A DNA stretch of 64,000 nt from Pseudomonas sp. BN102 (GCF_029871245.1 NZ_SSON01000080.1:62001-126000), one strand, 5' to 3'; counted from the stretch's first letter, positions 53,822 to 63,363 are shown. A program made the numbers and translations. The notes: generated from the sequence alone by a model not told the origin.

Positions 53822-53928
53822 GCACGGAGCAGACCGCGGCCCTGGTGGGCAAGCTCACCAGCGCATTGATTTACCCCTTTTGCTAGCCACCCTCGTTTAG
53901 GCCGCCCTGTGCGGCCATCTTTTTTTTT
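53822..53928 (+). terminator. gene tail and terminator of a lost plus-strand gene
   Basis: GGCCGC-CCTGT-GCGGCC followed by ATC and a nine-T run (53900-53928) is a strong plus-strand terminator. Just before it a short frame ends ALVGKLTSALIYPFC at a TAG (53884-53886). No upstream gene exists because the malic enzyme remnant abuts on the other strand, so this looks like a recombination scar. Confidence 0.6.
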
Positions 53929-54060
53929 GCAGAAGACACGCGTAGTCAGGCAGCTGTCATTGTTGACCATAGGCCGCAGCGGTGGTGTACCGGCAGGTGA
54001 GTCCGCCTGATTCTTCGCGCCGCTCACCGTTGCCGACCGTGCTGGCGGCAGATGATGGGC

Positions 54061-54912
54061 TCAGCGCACCACCAGCAATGGCGTCCGAGTCGTCCGCAGC
54101 ATGCGAGCCGTCGAACTGCCCACCAGGAATTGACGGAGTCGCGAATGGCCATAGGCGCCGATCACCAATAGGTCGATGCGCTGCTCGGTCTGATACAGGT
54201 GCAACGTCGATTCGACTTCCCCAGGGCGGATCGCCGTGTGCACCGTAAAGCCTGCAACGGCTAGTTCATCGCACGCCGCATCCAGCTGCGCCCAATGCTC
54301 GTCGTCTGCGCTGCCGATCATGACCAGATGAATGGGGAGCCCCTGGAGCAACGAGCTGGCGGCCAACGTCGCCACCGCCTGGCGCATCGTTGCGCTGCCG
54401 TCGAAGGCGAGCAATACGCTTTCGGGTGCCTTGAAATCGAAGGGCGTCACGAGGATCGGACGATGCATGGCGCGCACTACGCTTTCCAGCTTGCTGCCGA
54501 GGGCCGACATTTGATTGGCGTGTTCCTCGCCGCGCGCGCCAATCACCAACAGCTCGATCTCGTTCTCCAACTCGTGCAAACGTTCCGCCAGCTCGCCTTC
54601 CCGTTGGCGTACGTCCGCCCCGCGGATGCCCGCCGCCATGGCTCTCTCCTTCGCCGCGTTCAGGATCAGCCGACCTTGTTCAAGAGCTTGCCGGTTCCGC
54701 CGCTCCTCCACGGACGCCAGTTCCTGGAGCAGGCTGTCCCGGCTGCGGAGCCAGACATTGCCGCTGAGGTCGGCTTCGCCTGGGTACCGCAGCGGCTCCA
54801 GCACGTGGAGGAAGGACAGCGACACGTTGAGACGCAGGCTCGCCCACGCCGCATAGTCACACACAGCCGGGGCGGAAGCGGAATCATCGATACAGGCCAT
54901 GACTTCAGGCAT
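54061..54912 (-). CDS. tandem-domain universal stress protein
   Basis: A 283-residue protein with two UspA domains (about residues 3-140 and 150-283). The second carries the ATP-binding pattern GAYGHSRLRQFLVGSSTARM. The start is ATG 54912 after CCGGAGAACGAGC; a TTG 18 bases upstream overlaps that site and is unlikely. Such proteins help survival under energy or oxidative stress. It lies beside an RpoS-type sigma factor that may control it. Confidence 0.9.
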   Translation of the reverse strand: MPEVMACIDDSASAPAVCDYAAWASLRLNVSLSFLHVLEPLRYPGEADLSGNVWLRSRDSLLQELASVEERRNRQALEQGRLILNAAKERAMAAGIRGADVRQREGELAERLHELENEIELLVIGARGEEHANQMSALGSKLESVVRAMHRPILVTPFDFKAPESVLLAFDGSATMRQAVATLAASSLLQGLPIHLVMIGSADDEHWAQLDAACDELAVAGFTVHTAIRPGEVESTLHLYQTEQRIDLLVIGAYGHSRLRQFLVGSSTARMLRTTRTPLLVVR

Positions 54913-54926
54913 GCTCGTTCTCCGGT

Positions 54927-55133
54927 TCAATGGCTGATCAGTTCGTCGACAGTTTCGAGTTCGGCGTGATTTTCGACGCGTTCAACAACCGTAGTACTGG
55001 CGTGGCTCAGACCTCGCCCTCTAGCTGCTATCGCTTTGGCCAGCGGATCGGCGCTTGTTGAAAGCAACGCCCTGCCTAGGAAGCGAGCCAGTCGAGGTAC
55101 GTGCCCGGACAAAAGCTGAGTGCATCCAACCAC
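54927..55133 (-). CDS. possible small hypothetical protein
   Basis: A 68-residue frame (GTG start) ending NHAELETVDELISH, 15 nt before the usp gene. The C-terminal half looks protein-like. No family is recognised and the start has no clear ribosome site; it may be a remnant. Confidence 0.28.
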   Translation of the reverse strand: MVGCTQLLSGHVPRLARFLGRALLSTSADPLAKAIAARGRGLSHASTTVVERVENHAELETVDELISH

Positions 55134-55183
55134 TCCAATCCCTGGCAGGCAGAAAACACGTGGAGCCGAACGCCTTCAGGCCG

Positions 55184-56197
55184 TCAGCGTACTACTGGGA
55201 AATTGAACCGCCGGCCAAGCCCGTTTTTCTCCAGGACTTCTCGCAGACACGTGAGCGCCTTCACCTGGATCTGCCGCACCCCCTCACGGGTCAGACCGAG
55301 TTCTTCGCCCACCTCTTCGAGGGTGCAACTTTCGTGGCCACGCAGGCCGAAACGCCGGACTACCACTTCGCGCTGCTTGTCGTTCAGTTCGGACAGCCAC
55401 AGGTCGAGGCTCTGCCAGAGTTCGCTGTCCTGCAGCAGCTCACAGGGATCGGTCGGACGGTCGTCGGTCAGGGTATCTAGCAGGGTCTTGTCGGAGTCTG
55501 GCCCGAGGGACACGTCTATCGAGGTGAGCCGCTCCTTGAGGCCGAGCATGCGCTTGACCTCATTGACCGGCTTTTCCAGCAGGTTGGCGATTTCTTCCGG
55601 TGAGGGCTCGTGGTCGAGCTTGTGGGCCAGCTCACGCGCCGCCCGCAGGTAGACGTTGAGCTCCTTGACCACATGGATGGGCAGGCGGATGGTCCGGGTC
55701 TGGTTCATGATGGCCCGTTCGATGGTCTGACGGATCCACCAGGTCGCGTAGGTGGAGAAGCGGAAGCCCCGCTCCGGATCGAACTTCTCCACCGCCCTGA
55801 TCAGGCCGAGGTTGCCCTCTTCGATCAGGTCGAGCAGCGAGAGCCCGCGATTGCCGTAGCGTCGCGCAATCTTCACCACGAGTCGAAGGTTGCTTTCGAT
55901 CATGCGCTTACGCCCGGCAGAATCTCCGCGCTGCGCCAGTCGTGCGTAGTGCACTTCTTCTTGTGGAGTGAGTAGAGGGACAAAGCCAATTTCGTTGAGG
56001 TACAGCTGGGTGACGTCGAGCGCGCGGGCGTAGTCGATGAACTTGTATTGCTTGGCTGAGATTGATTGATGGGATCTGACAGTAGGCCAGCTCGCGTCAT
56101 CCTCGTCGCCCACCACGTGGGCCACTCTGACGCCCGCCCGCCGCTGCTGCAGATCTACATCGACATCAAACTCCAGCACTTCTTTATTGAGTGCCAT
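55184..56197 (-). CDS. rpoS: RpoS-type sigma-70 family factor (accessory paralogue)
   Basis: A 337-residue sigma factor close to Pseudomonas RpoS: MALNKE start after GGAGGGATAGC, region 1.2 [15 protein letters not shown], region 2 [18 protein letters not shown], region 3 and region 4. In region 4.2 the near-universal RERVRQIQVE reads [10 protein letters not shown], with Gly306 in place of arginine and Lys313 in place of glutamate, followed by ALTCLRE for ALKRLRE. These residues contact or flank the -35 element. The nlpD neighbour of normal rpoS is missing, and the surroundings are a patchwork of stress and broken genes, so this is probably a second copy. Confidence 0.9.
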   Translation of the reverse strand: MALNKEVLEFDVDVDLQQRRAGVRVAHVVGDEDDASWPTVRSHQSISAKQYKFIDYARALDVTQLYLNEIGFVPLLTPQEEVHYARLAQRGDSAGRKRMIESNLRLVVKIARRYGNRGLSLLDLIEEGNLGLIRAVEKFDPERGFRFSTYATWWIRQTIERAIMNQTRTIRLPIHVVKELNVYLRAARELAHKLDHEPSPEEIANLLEKPVNEVKRMLGLKERLTSIDVSLGPDSDKTLLDTLTDDRPTDPCELLQDSELWQSLDLWLSELNDKQREVVVRRFGLRGHESCTLEEVGEELGLTREGVRQIQVKALTCLREVLEKNGLGRRFNFPVVR

Positions 56198-57061
56198 TGC
56201 TGCTATCCCTCCGGAGGTCGACCCGTTCAACTCCGAGCGCCCCCTTTGGTAGTTGTCGGCCCGACTGTGACCTCCTGTCCTCTCGCGCCAATAGCCTTCG
56301 GTAATGACCATTGGCACTGACGTAAGTACTGCTGTTCTTTAGGTTGCGCCACGTTCTCCAGCGATATCAATCACTTTATTCAAACTGCCGTGAACGGAAG
56401 CTCGTCCGATCAAAGACGCAATCACCGGCCACACCCATCCGGCTGCAGACCAGGCAAAAGCGCAGACGCAAGGCCACTGGCCAACCGGCAAGGCCGCTCG
56501 GGCCTAATTGCGAATTGCCAGAGGCTGGGCGTGCTGGAGGCGCTGTTCTGCCTGCCTGCGCGAGAGGGCGTTGTGGCGTCGATGGCCCTGCTCATGCCCT
56601 CCTAGGCGGCGCATGTCTGCTTGGCCACCAAGGGGCGGCCTGTGGGCAATTCTCAGACCAGCCATGCTCAGTCCGCAGCGATCAAATGAGGCGCTGGCAG
56701 CCGTGCTCACGAGGTTTCAAATGGCTCCAGGGTGGTTGCCTGTGTTTGGCAGGACTGGCCTAAGCCCAATCGCAGTCCGGTTTTCCTCGGCACAGATGAC
56801 GGTCGAGGCTCCAAGAACCGCCGCCGGCCGTGACTGGGTACAGAAAGATGAAGCAAAACAGGATGGCCGGCTCCCTGTGGCGCCGGACTGGGGAATGCGG
56901 CGGGTGCATGTTCCGCCTTTGCTGACAGCGACCTACCAGCCTCATCGAGTATTACGGAAGACGGAACGGACTACCTATATTGGGTCGGATAGCGACGGTC
57001 TTGCCTCGACCGTCGAAGTGAATGGCTACCCGTCAACAGGCGGTGGACAAAGCCTCGGTCA
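56198..57061. other. long stretch without a supported gene
   Basis: 864 bp between the sigma factor and the KfrA-like fragment. Open frames on both strands are short, overlapping and not protein-like. It probably holds the sigma-factor promoter near 56198-56350 and decayed sequence beyond. Confidence 0.5.
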
Positions 57062-57517
57062 CTAACCCGGGGCTGCCGGTTTTCTCGGCCGTTTCGCCGG
57101 CTTGGCTGACTTTGCGGGCTTGACGCTGGTGCGCCGGGCACGCGCCGGCGGGGTGAGTTGCTGCGCCAGGGTCATCGCCCGCGCCGACTCGGCGGCGGCG
57201 AGTTGCTGCGCCTCGCTGAGCTGGGCCGCCGCATCCAAGCGTTGGCGCAACTGCTCCTGCAGTTTCCCCGCGGCCTTCAGTTGCGCGGCGACTGCCCTGC
57301 TCTCTTCGCGGGCGCGGTCGACTTCGCGGTGGGCGCGATCCTCCACGCCCCGCACATAGCTGGCCGAGGACTCGCGCTCCTGCGTCAGCTGACGCTGAGC
57401 AACCTGTAGTTCCTGGCGCAGGGTGCTAACCTCGTGCACGGCTTCAGCAGCATGCCCGATGCCGGCGAGAGATCTCCGACCAGCAATCCGTACAAGACAA
57501 TTCCTGGCTACATCCAC
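57062..57517 (-). pseudogene. KfrA-like coiled-coil protein, C-terminal fragment
   Basis: The frame encodes a long alanine/glutamine/arginine coiled coil (from about HEVSTLRQELQ to RAMTLAQQL, residues 28-120) and a basic KPAKSAKPAKRPRKPAA tail. This matches the C-terminal part of plasmid KfrA-type DNA-binding proteins, whose N-terminal helix-turn-helix domain is absent here. The first 25 residues look unrelated. It is a likely relic of a plasmid or integrative element. Confidence 0.55.
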
Positions 57518-57853
57518 GCCTCCGTCCGAAAGCTGCTGGTGGACGGAGAGATGGCAAATAAGTAGCCATACTTGGTCTGATGCCGCAATTTATCGAGCAG
57601 AATGGGCTTCCCGCCCAAGGTGCATCCCCCCTCAGCGATTCGCCCGACTGTCACAATGCCCGGCCTGGTCAGGGAGACGAGAGAACCAGGAAGGTTATCC
57701 ACCAAGTCCGTGAAGGCGTTATCCCCCACTGGGGTCTAATTAGAGTTAGGCACCGGAAGAGCACGCTGTGGGATTCTCCACCATGGCTTGTCGATCTTCT
57801 CTCGCACCGATCGACTATCGGGTGGCACTGCCACATCGGCGAGGAGGAATGTC
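57518..57853. other. gap without a supported gene
   Basis: 336 bp between the KfrA-like fragment and the first SnoaL gene. Only short, unconvincing frames are present. Confidence 0.4.
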
Positions 57854-58282
57854 ATGAATTCGACAACGGATAGGGCCGAGATCGAATCGGTCCTCCACCA
57901 CCTGGCAAAAGCACATACGGACCACGATGCAGACGCGATCGTCGAATCCTATGCGCCAGATGCTGTGATCTACGACCTGGCGCCGCCACTGGGGCGGCGC
58001 GGAATGGACCGCGACAACATCGCCGCCTGGCTCGCGGGCTGGGAAGGGCCAATCCGGGTCGATTCGCGCGACGTCAAGTTCACCATCGACGGCAACCTGG
58101 CGTTTGTATCGGCGCTCAACAGAATGCGGGGCCGGCAACGCGGTGCGGACCAGGACATGTGGTATCGCACGACGCTGTGTCTCCTCAAGGCCAGCGGACG
58201 GTGGCTGATCGTTTGCGACCACGCCTCCGTGCCCTTCTATATGGATGGCAGCTACCGGGCCGCAGTCGATCTGCAACCATGA
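57854..58282 (+). CDS. SnoaL/NTF2-like protein
   Basis: A 142-residue cone-shaped alpha+beta barrel protein: an N-terminal helix (IESVLHHLAKAHTDHDADAI), then YAPDAVIYDLAPPL and a C-terminal GRWLIVCDHASVPF strand. The start ATG 57854 follows AGGAGGAATGTC. Members include ketosteroid isomerase-like enzymes and stress-related small proteins. It is 13 nt before a second SnoaL gene of the same length, so the pair may form a heterodimer. Confidence 0.85.
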   Translation: MNSTTDRAEIESVLHHLAKAHTDHDADAIVESYAPDAVIYDLAPPLGRRGMDRDNIAAWLAGWEGPIRVDSRDVKFTIDGNLAFVSALNRMRGRQRGADQDMWYRTTLCLLKASGRWLIVCDHASVPFYMDGSYRAAVDLQP

Positions 58283-58295
58283 GGAACAAGAGGCC

Positions 58296-58724
58296 ATGAC
58301 TTCCAACAGCCAATCGCGCACAAACGCGGAAATCCGCGAGCTGATAGAGAACTGGGCAAAATCAGTAAGCAACTTCGACATCGATGGTGCCGTCGCGAAC
58401 CATGCAGAGGACGTGCTGATGTTCGATGTCCCGCCACCGGTCCATATCCGCGGAATCGATGCGTACCGTCAGACGTGGCCGCCGTTCTTCGACTGGCTAA
58501 AGACCGGCGGCACATTCGAGATCGTTTGGCTGGACGTTACCGCGGGTGAAGATGTCGCCTATGCAACCGCCTTGCTTCGCTGTGGGCTAACGGATGAGCT
58601 GGACGTGGACCCCACCCCGCGCCTCCGGTTGACAGTAGGCCTGCGAAGAGAAGCTGGGCGTTGGATCATTGCGCATGAGCATCACTCATTCCCCTCAACG
58701 CACGAGGAACCAACCGGCACCTGA
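58296..58724 (+). CDS. SnoaL/NTF2-like protein (second copy)
   Basis: A 142-residue SnoaL-like protein related to the preceding gene (HAEDVLMFDVPPPVHIRGID, C-terminal GRWIIAHEHHSFP). The start ATG 58296 follows GAGGAACAAGAGG. The His-rich end, AHEHHS, is where the family places its last beta strand, facing the pocket. Function unknown. Confidence 0.85.
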   Translation: MTSNSQSRTNAEIRELIENWAKSVSNFDIDGAVANHAEDVLMFDVPPPVHIRGIDAYRQTWPPFFDWLKTGGTFEIVWLDVTAGEDVAYATALLRCGLTDELDVDPTPRLRLTVGLRREAGRWIIAHEHHSFPSTHEEPTGT

Positions 58725-59141
58725 CAACGGCATGCAGCGTGCGGCGCCTCGGCTGGATGCCCCTCACGAGCTGCCGCCAACCTGCAATGAAGTAATCAAC
58801 GAGATGAGTTGAGGCAAACGCGCGTCGTCATTAGGTCCTTCAGACTCATCGAGCCCGGTTATTCCCGCCCTCCTCCGCTCTCCGCAGTGAAGCGAGCCCA
58901 ACCAGATCCCCCTCCGCCTGCCTGAGAGCCGCATTGGCCTCGGTCTGCCACTGGTGCCGGCGGCTTACGCGGCGCCCCAGGAACGCGTATACGGCCGGTT
59001 GCGGGTCGCTCCAGATTTCAACGTGAGTTTGGCGTTGTCGATGCAACTCACGCTCTAGTGATTTCCCGGGTATGACGAATCAGGTTCAGGAGATTCGACC
59101 TAAACTCCACCGTCTACCCATTCCAGCGCGGAGAAACCTCC
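58725..59141. other. intergenic stretch with a possible small remnant
   Basis: On the minus strand, 58846-59046 encodes a 66-residue frame (HVEIWSDPQPAVYAFLGRRV) whose only start is TTG; coding-like sequence continues a little upstream to a stop. It may be a truncated gene. The rest shows nothing, except the catalase gene's promoter region near 59060-59140. Confidence 0.3.
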
Positions 59142-60137
59142 ATGACACAGGCCAGCACCCTTCTCGCCAGTGCGCTGCTCACCGTTCTTTCACAAGTTGC
59201 CTACGCCGCTGAGGAAGAAGCGTTCAACCCCGTTGAAATGATCAGTGCCTTCGAGGGGACCTTCGGCGTCCACCCTGGGCTCAGGCGCAACCACGTCAAG
59301 GGGACCTGTGCCGTAGGGGAATTTATCGGCAACGCTGACGGCGCCAAGTACAGCCGATCGGCCTTGTTCAGCGGCCAGGCCATTCCGGTAATTGCGCGCT
59401 TTTCCTTGGATGGCGGCAATCCCCAGCAATCGGATGCCGCCAAGGCCGTGCAGGGCATGGCCCTGGAATTCAAACTGCCCGGCGGAGGCCTCCAGCACAT
59501 GACCATGGTCAACGTGCCGGTCTTCTTCGCCACGCCGGAGGGCTTTCGCGACCTGGTCCTGGCATTGAAGCCCGATCCGGCCACCGGCGCGCCCAATCCC
59601 GAGGTGTTCAAGGCGTTTACGGCCAAGCATCCGGACTTCAACCCGCTGGGCGCGGCGATACAGGGGCGCAATCCGTTTGTGGGCTTTGATACCAGCTTCT
59701 ACAACAGCCTCCATGCGTTCTGGTTTGTCGACAAGAACGACAAGAAGACCCTTGTGCGCTGGCATTTCGAGCCGGTGGACGGGGTGAAGAACCTCACCGA
59801 CGAGGAAACCAGCAAGGCGCCGGCCGACTACCTGGAGCCAGCGCTGATCGCCCGTACCCAGAAGTCCCCAGCGAAATGGGACATGTACATCACCCTCGGC
59901 CAACCGGGGGACTCTGAGAATGATCCTTCCAAGGTCTGGCCGGCCGATCGCGAGAAGGTCAAGGTTGGTACCCTGGCAATCACCCAGGCCATGGCTCAGA
60001 AAGACGGCAGCTGTGGCCCCATCAATTTCGACCCCATCGTGGTGGCTGACGGCATCCAGATCACTGACGACCCGGTCCTCAAGGCACGCTCTGCGGCCTA
60101 TGCAGTGTCGTTCGGCAAGCGTATGTCCGGGCAGTAG
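59142..60137 (+). CDS. periplasmic catalase-related peroxidase
   Basis: A 331-residue catalase-fold protein of the small (SrpA-like) class with a signal peptide ending near VAYAAEEE. The distal histidine lies in FGVHPGLRRNH, and the proximal tyrosine in KARSAAYAVSFGKR. It lacks the long C-terminal domain of ordinary catalases; such proteins usually act as heme peroxidases. The start ATG follows GGAGAAACC. Downstream 60138-60369 holds no clear gene. Confidence 0.9.
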   Translation: MTQASTLLASALLTVLSQVAYAAEEEAFNPVEMISAFEGTFGVHPGLRRNHVKGTCAVGEFIGNADGAKYSRSALFSGQAIPVIARFSLDGGNPQQSDAAKAVQGMALEFKLPGGGLQHMTMVNVPVFFATPEGFRDLVLALKPDPATGAPNPEVFKAFTAKHPDFNPLGAAIQGRNPFVGFDTSFYNSLHAFWFVDKNDKKTLVRWHFEPVDGVKNLTDEETSKAPADYLEPALIARTQKSPAKWDMYITLGQPGDSENDPSKVWPADREKVKVGTLAITQAMAQKDGSCGPINFDPIVVADGIQITDDPVLKARSAAYAVSFGKRMSGQ

Positions 60138-60369
60138 CCAGGCTTGCCGACGGACACCGCGAACCTCAAGCACCAGTTCAAGGGCGACCCTTTCATTGCC
60201 GGCGCCCCCTGGGCGCGCGAACGAACCACCAACACCATCGAACTGGAGCAGGATGGCGAGCAGCGTCGTGGCATGTTCGACATCGTGCTCGCCCGGGGCT
60301 TTCCCAGCTGTCACCGGCATGCCACGACCTGGTTCTAGGATCGCAAATACATCAATCCGAGGCCTGGCC

Positions 60370-61287
60370 ATGATCCTCACCAACGACCCCCTGATCCAGC
60401 GCATCCACCGCGAGCTGATCGACCACAACGACGAGGAGCTCGAACTGGAGTTGGCCGAAGACGCCGAGAACCTCGACGAACTCTTCGACCAGAACACCCC
60501 GGACAGTCCGGAGAAGGCGGCCCGCCGCGATTATTTTCGCGAGTTGTTCCGCCTCCAGGGCGAACTGGTGAAACTGCAGAGCTGGGTGGTCAAGAGTGGG
60601 CACAAGGTGGTGATCCTCTTCGAGGGTCGCGACGCCGCCGGCAAGGGCGGCGTGATCAAGCGCATCACTCAGCGCCTCAATCCACGGGTCTGTCGGGTGG
60701 CCGCCCTACCCGCGCCGAACGACCGCGAACGCACCCAGTGGTATTTCCAGCGCTACGTCTCGCACCTGCCCGCGGCGGGCGAGATCGTCCTGTTCGACCG
60801 CAGCTGGTACAACCGCGCCGGCGTCGAGCGGGTCATGGGCTTTTGCAACGACGAGCAGTACGAGGAGTTCTTCCGAACCGTGCCGGAGTTCGAGCGCATG
60901 CTGGTGCGCTCAGGCATCCAACTGATCAAGTACTGGTTCTCCATCTCCGACCAGGAGCAGCACCTGCGCTTCCTCAGTCGCATTCATGACCCGCTCAAGC
61001 AGTGGAAGCTCAGCCCCATGGACCTGGAGTCCCGGCGGCGCTGGGAGGCCTACACCAAGGCAAAGGAAATCATGCTGGAACGCACCCACATCGAGGAGGC
61101 GCCCTGGTGGGTGGTGCACGCCAATGACAAGAAGAAGGCCCGCCTCAACTGCATCCATCACTTGCTCGGCCAAATGCCTTACGAGGAAGTGGAACAGCCC
61201 CAGGTGGAACTGCCGCAGCGTATGCGGCACAAAGACTATGTGCGGATTCCCACGCCGGCGGACCTGATCGTCCCCGAGGTCTATTGA
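60370..61287 (+). CDS. ppk2: polyphosphate kinase 2
   Basis: A 305-residue PPK2 (class I) that phosphorylates nucleoside diphosphates with polyphosphate. Walker A is FEGRDAAGKGG, Walker B LFDRSWYNRAGVERV, and the lid region follows in the helical C-terminal half. The start ATG 60370 begins MILTNDPL; longer in-frame readings overlap the peroxidase gene. It is convergent with the transporter and near a Ppx/GppA phosphatase, forming a polyphosphate module. Confidence 0.93.
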   Translation: MILTNDPLIQRIHRELIDHNDEELELELAEDAENLDELFDQNTPDSPEKAARRDYFRELFRLQGELVKLQSWVVKSGHKVVILFEGRDAAGKGGVIKRITQRLNPRVCRVAALPAPNDRERTQWYFQRYVSHLPAAGEIVLFDRSWYNRAGVERVMGFCNDEQYEEFFRTVPEFERMLVRSGIQLIKYWFSISDQEQHLRFLSRIHDPLKQWKLSPMDLESRRRWEAYTKAKEIMLERTHIEEAPWWVVHANDKKKARLNCIHHLLGQMPYEEVEQPQVELPQRMRHKDYVRIPTPADLIVPEVY

Positions 61288-61306
61288 CTCGGCTGTTCTA
61301 GCCGAG
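61288..61306. terminator. hairpin between convergent ppk2 and CorA-like gene
   Basis: CTCGGCT-GTTCT-AGCCGAG is a perfect 7-bp stem directly after the ppk2 stop codon. There is no T-run on either side, so termination may be weak or rho-assisted. Confidence 0.4.
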
Positions 61307-61355
61307 CAGGGCTCCCTCCTCCTCCGGTCAATTCAGGCTGGAGAGGCGGGAGGGC

Positions 61356-62375
61356 TCAATAGTCGCCACGTTTGCGGAAGGCCCAGCGCCCAACCAGTAC
61401 GGTGAAGGTGGCCACCAGTGCCACCAGCACCCAGAATCCGTGGGCATCTTCGGCCAGGGGAACACCGCCAACGTTCATGCCGAAGAAGCCCGCGATGATG
61501 TTGATCGGCAGTGCCAGCACCGTGACCATGGTGAGCGTGAAGAGGGTCCGGTTGCTCTGCTCGTTGAGCTTGGCGGCAATCTCTTCCTGCAACAACTTGA
61601 TGCGTTCGCCCAGCGCGGTGAGGTCACTGATGATCAGGGTGAATTCCTCGGTGGCGGCTCGTAGCTGCCGCACATCCTGCTCCTGCAGCCACTCGGGGGG
61701 ACGGTTCAGAAGCCGCAGCAGCGAGCCGGGCTCCAACGCCAGCAGACGCTGCAGTCGTACCAGCACGCGGCGCATGGCGCTGAGCTCCGCCCGGTTGTCG
61801 CTCAGGCGCAGCGAGAGCAGCTGGTCCTCGATGCGATCCACATTCAGGCTGGTTTCGCGGACGATCTGGGTGAGCAGGTCACCCTGGTCGCGCAGCAGGT
61901 GGACAAGCAGCTCGATCGGCGAACGGAAGAGTTCGCCCTGTTTCACCGAAAAGCGGAGCTTGTCCACCGAATGCAATGGCTGAAGCCGGGCGCTCACCAG
62001 CAGCCGGCTGCGGGCGCACACCCACAGGGTGGAAACATCCGACGACACCATGCCGAAGTTGAAGACCACATCGTTGACCACCGCCAGCAGGGCTGCGTCT
62101 ATATGCTCGATGCGGGTGGAGCGTGAGCCTTCACGCAAGGTTTCGAAGAAGGTGTCTGGCAGGTCGAGGTTGCTCTTCATCCAGCGTTCGCAGGCTGCAT
62201 GCGCGAGGCTTAGGTGCAGCCAGATGAACTCGTCAGGCTCATGGGGCGCGAGCAATCGTTCCAGGGCTTCGGCCGAGTCGATCTCCCGACCGGGTTCACC
62301 GGGACGGAAAAGGAAGCCGTACAGCAGGCCATAGAGGTCCGGTTCCTGGTGGCCGTGGGTTGCGCTATGGATCAT
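61356..62375 (-). CDS. zntB: CorA/ZntB-family divalent metal transporter
   Basis: A 339-residue 2-TM-GxN metal ion transporter. The long N-terminal cytoplasmic domain is followed by two C-terminal helices, with the GMNVGG selectivity motif after the first (PINIIAGFF). The sequence fits the ZntB branch more than Mg-transporting CorA. The ribosome site is weak. It starts 31 nt after the Ppx/GppA stop, on the same strand, and is probably co-transcribed with it. Confidence 0.85.
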   Translation of the reverse strand: MIHSATHGHQEPDLYGLLYGFLFRPGEPGREIDSAEALERLLAPHEPDEFIWLHLSLAHAACERWMKSNLDLPDTFFETLREGSRSTRIEHIDAALLAVVNDVVFNFGMVSSDVSTLWVCARSRLLVSARLQPLHSVDKLRFSVKQGELFRSPIELLVHLLRDQGDLLTQIVRETSLNVDRIEDQLLSLRLSDNRAELSAMRRVLVRLQRLLALEPGSLLRLLNRPPEWLQEQDVRQLRAATEEFTLIISDLTALGERIKLLQEEIAAKLNEQSNRTLFTLTMVTVLALPINIIAGFFGMNVGGVPLAEDAHGFWVLVALVATFTVLVGRWAFRKRGDY

Positions 62376-62406
62376 GCGAGCTCGTAGGCGGGCTGAACGC
62401 CGATCA

Positions 62407-63363
62407 TCAATGCCTCAGCGAGCCAGGTGAAGCATTGTCTATCAGGCTGTGTAGCAGGCCAAAGCGCAAGCCGGGCTCCGACGGCGTCATGTCCTCGATA
62501 CCGAAGACCTTGAATGCGGCAAGCATGATTGCCAGCCCGCCGGGCAGCATGCTCAGCCGGTGCTGCTGGAGACCGTCCAGCTTCAGGCGCTTGATCTGCC
62601 CCGCTTCCAGGAGTTTCAGCGACAACCGCAGCAGCCCCACGTAGGTGATGCCGTCACGGCCGCCGTCGTTCAGGCCGTTGGCCTTCAGCACCCTGGCCAG
62701 CACGCGAGCGGTACCGGACGATCCAATAGCGGCATGCCAACCATGCTGGCGTACGTAGCGGGCAACCCGCGAAAACTGGATGCAGGCGCCCTGCTCTGCC
62801 ATCTGCAGGGAACGACTGTCGACCCGCCCGCCCGAGAAATAGCGCTTGCCGAACGTGCCACTGCCGACTGCCAGGCTTTCCGAGAAGATCGGCTGCCTTC
62901 CACGCCCGACGATAAGCTCCGTGGAACCGCCGCCGATATCCACGACAAGGCGAGTGGTTTCCTCGCACGGCATGGTGTGGGCGATGCCCGAATAAACCAG
63001 TCGAGCCTCCTCCTGCCCGGAGAGGATAGTGATAGGAAATCCCAGCCGAGCCTCAGCGCCCACAAGGAAAACAGAAGCATTTCGCGCCTGGCGTACGGCG
63101 CTGGTCGCTACTGCGCGCACGCGGCGCTCTTCGAAACCCCTCAGGCGTTTGCCGAATCGCTCCAGCGCCATCCAGCCGCGCTCCAGGGCGAGCCCGTCCA
63201 ACGCGTCGCCATGCAGGCCTTCAGCCAGGCGCACAGGCTCGCGAAGGGTCTTCACCTTCTGGATGACCGAGCGTTGATTGCACAGCACCTGCTGGCCAAT
63301 CGTCATGCGAAATGCGTTCGAGCCGAGATCAACGGCCGCAAACAACGAGGCGCTGCCTTTCAT
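62407..63363 (-). CDS. Ppx/GppA-family phosphatase
   Basis: A 318-residue exopolyphosphatase/pppGpp phosphatase-family protein with the ASKHA fold. The first phosphate loop is AVDLGSNAFRM and the second VDIGGGSTELIVG. It lacks the C-terminal HD-like domain of full Ppx (about 500 residues), so it is a short form. The start ATG follows CAGGAAC. The polyphosphate role is supported by the nearby ppk2 gene. Confidence 0.88.
   Translation of the reverse strand: MKGSASLFAAVDLGSNAFRMTIGQQVLCNQRSVIQKVKTLREPVRLAEGLHGDALDGLALERGWMALERFGKRLRGFEERRVRAVATSAVRQARNASVFLVGAEARLGFPITILSGQEEARLVYSGIAHTMPCEETTRLVVDIGGGSTELIVGRGRQPIFSESLAVGSGTFGKRYFSGGRVDSRSLQMAEQGACIQFSRVARYVRQHGWHAAIGSSGTARVLARVLKANGLNDGGRDGITYVGLLRLSLKLLEAGQIKRLKLDGLQQHRLSMLPGGLAIMLAAFKVFGIEDMTPSEPGLRFGLLHSLIDNASPGSLRH

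Noticed and set aside
56508-57065. Plus-strand open frame of 185 codons
   Set aside because: Low-complexity N terminus, no family resemblance, no ribosome site, and stops on overlapping frames; treated as non-coding decay.
60144-60338. 64-codon frame after the peroxidase gene
   Set aside because: TTG start, no ribosome site and no recognisable fold; it could be a remnant but cannot be supported.
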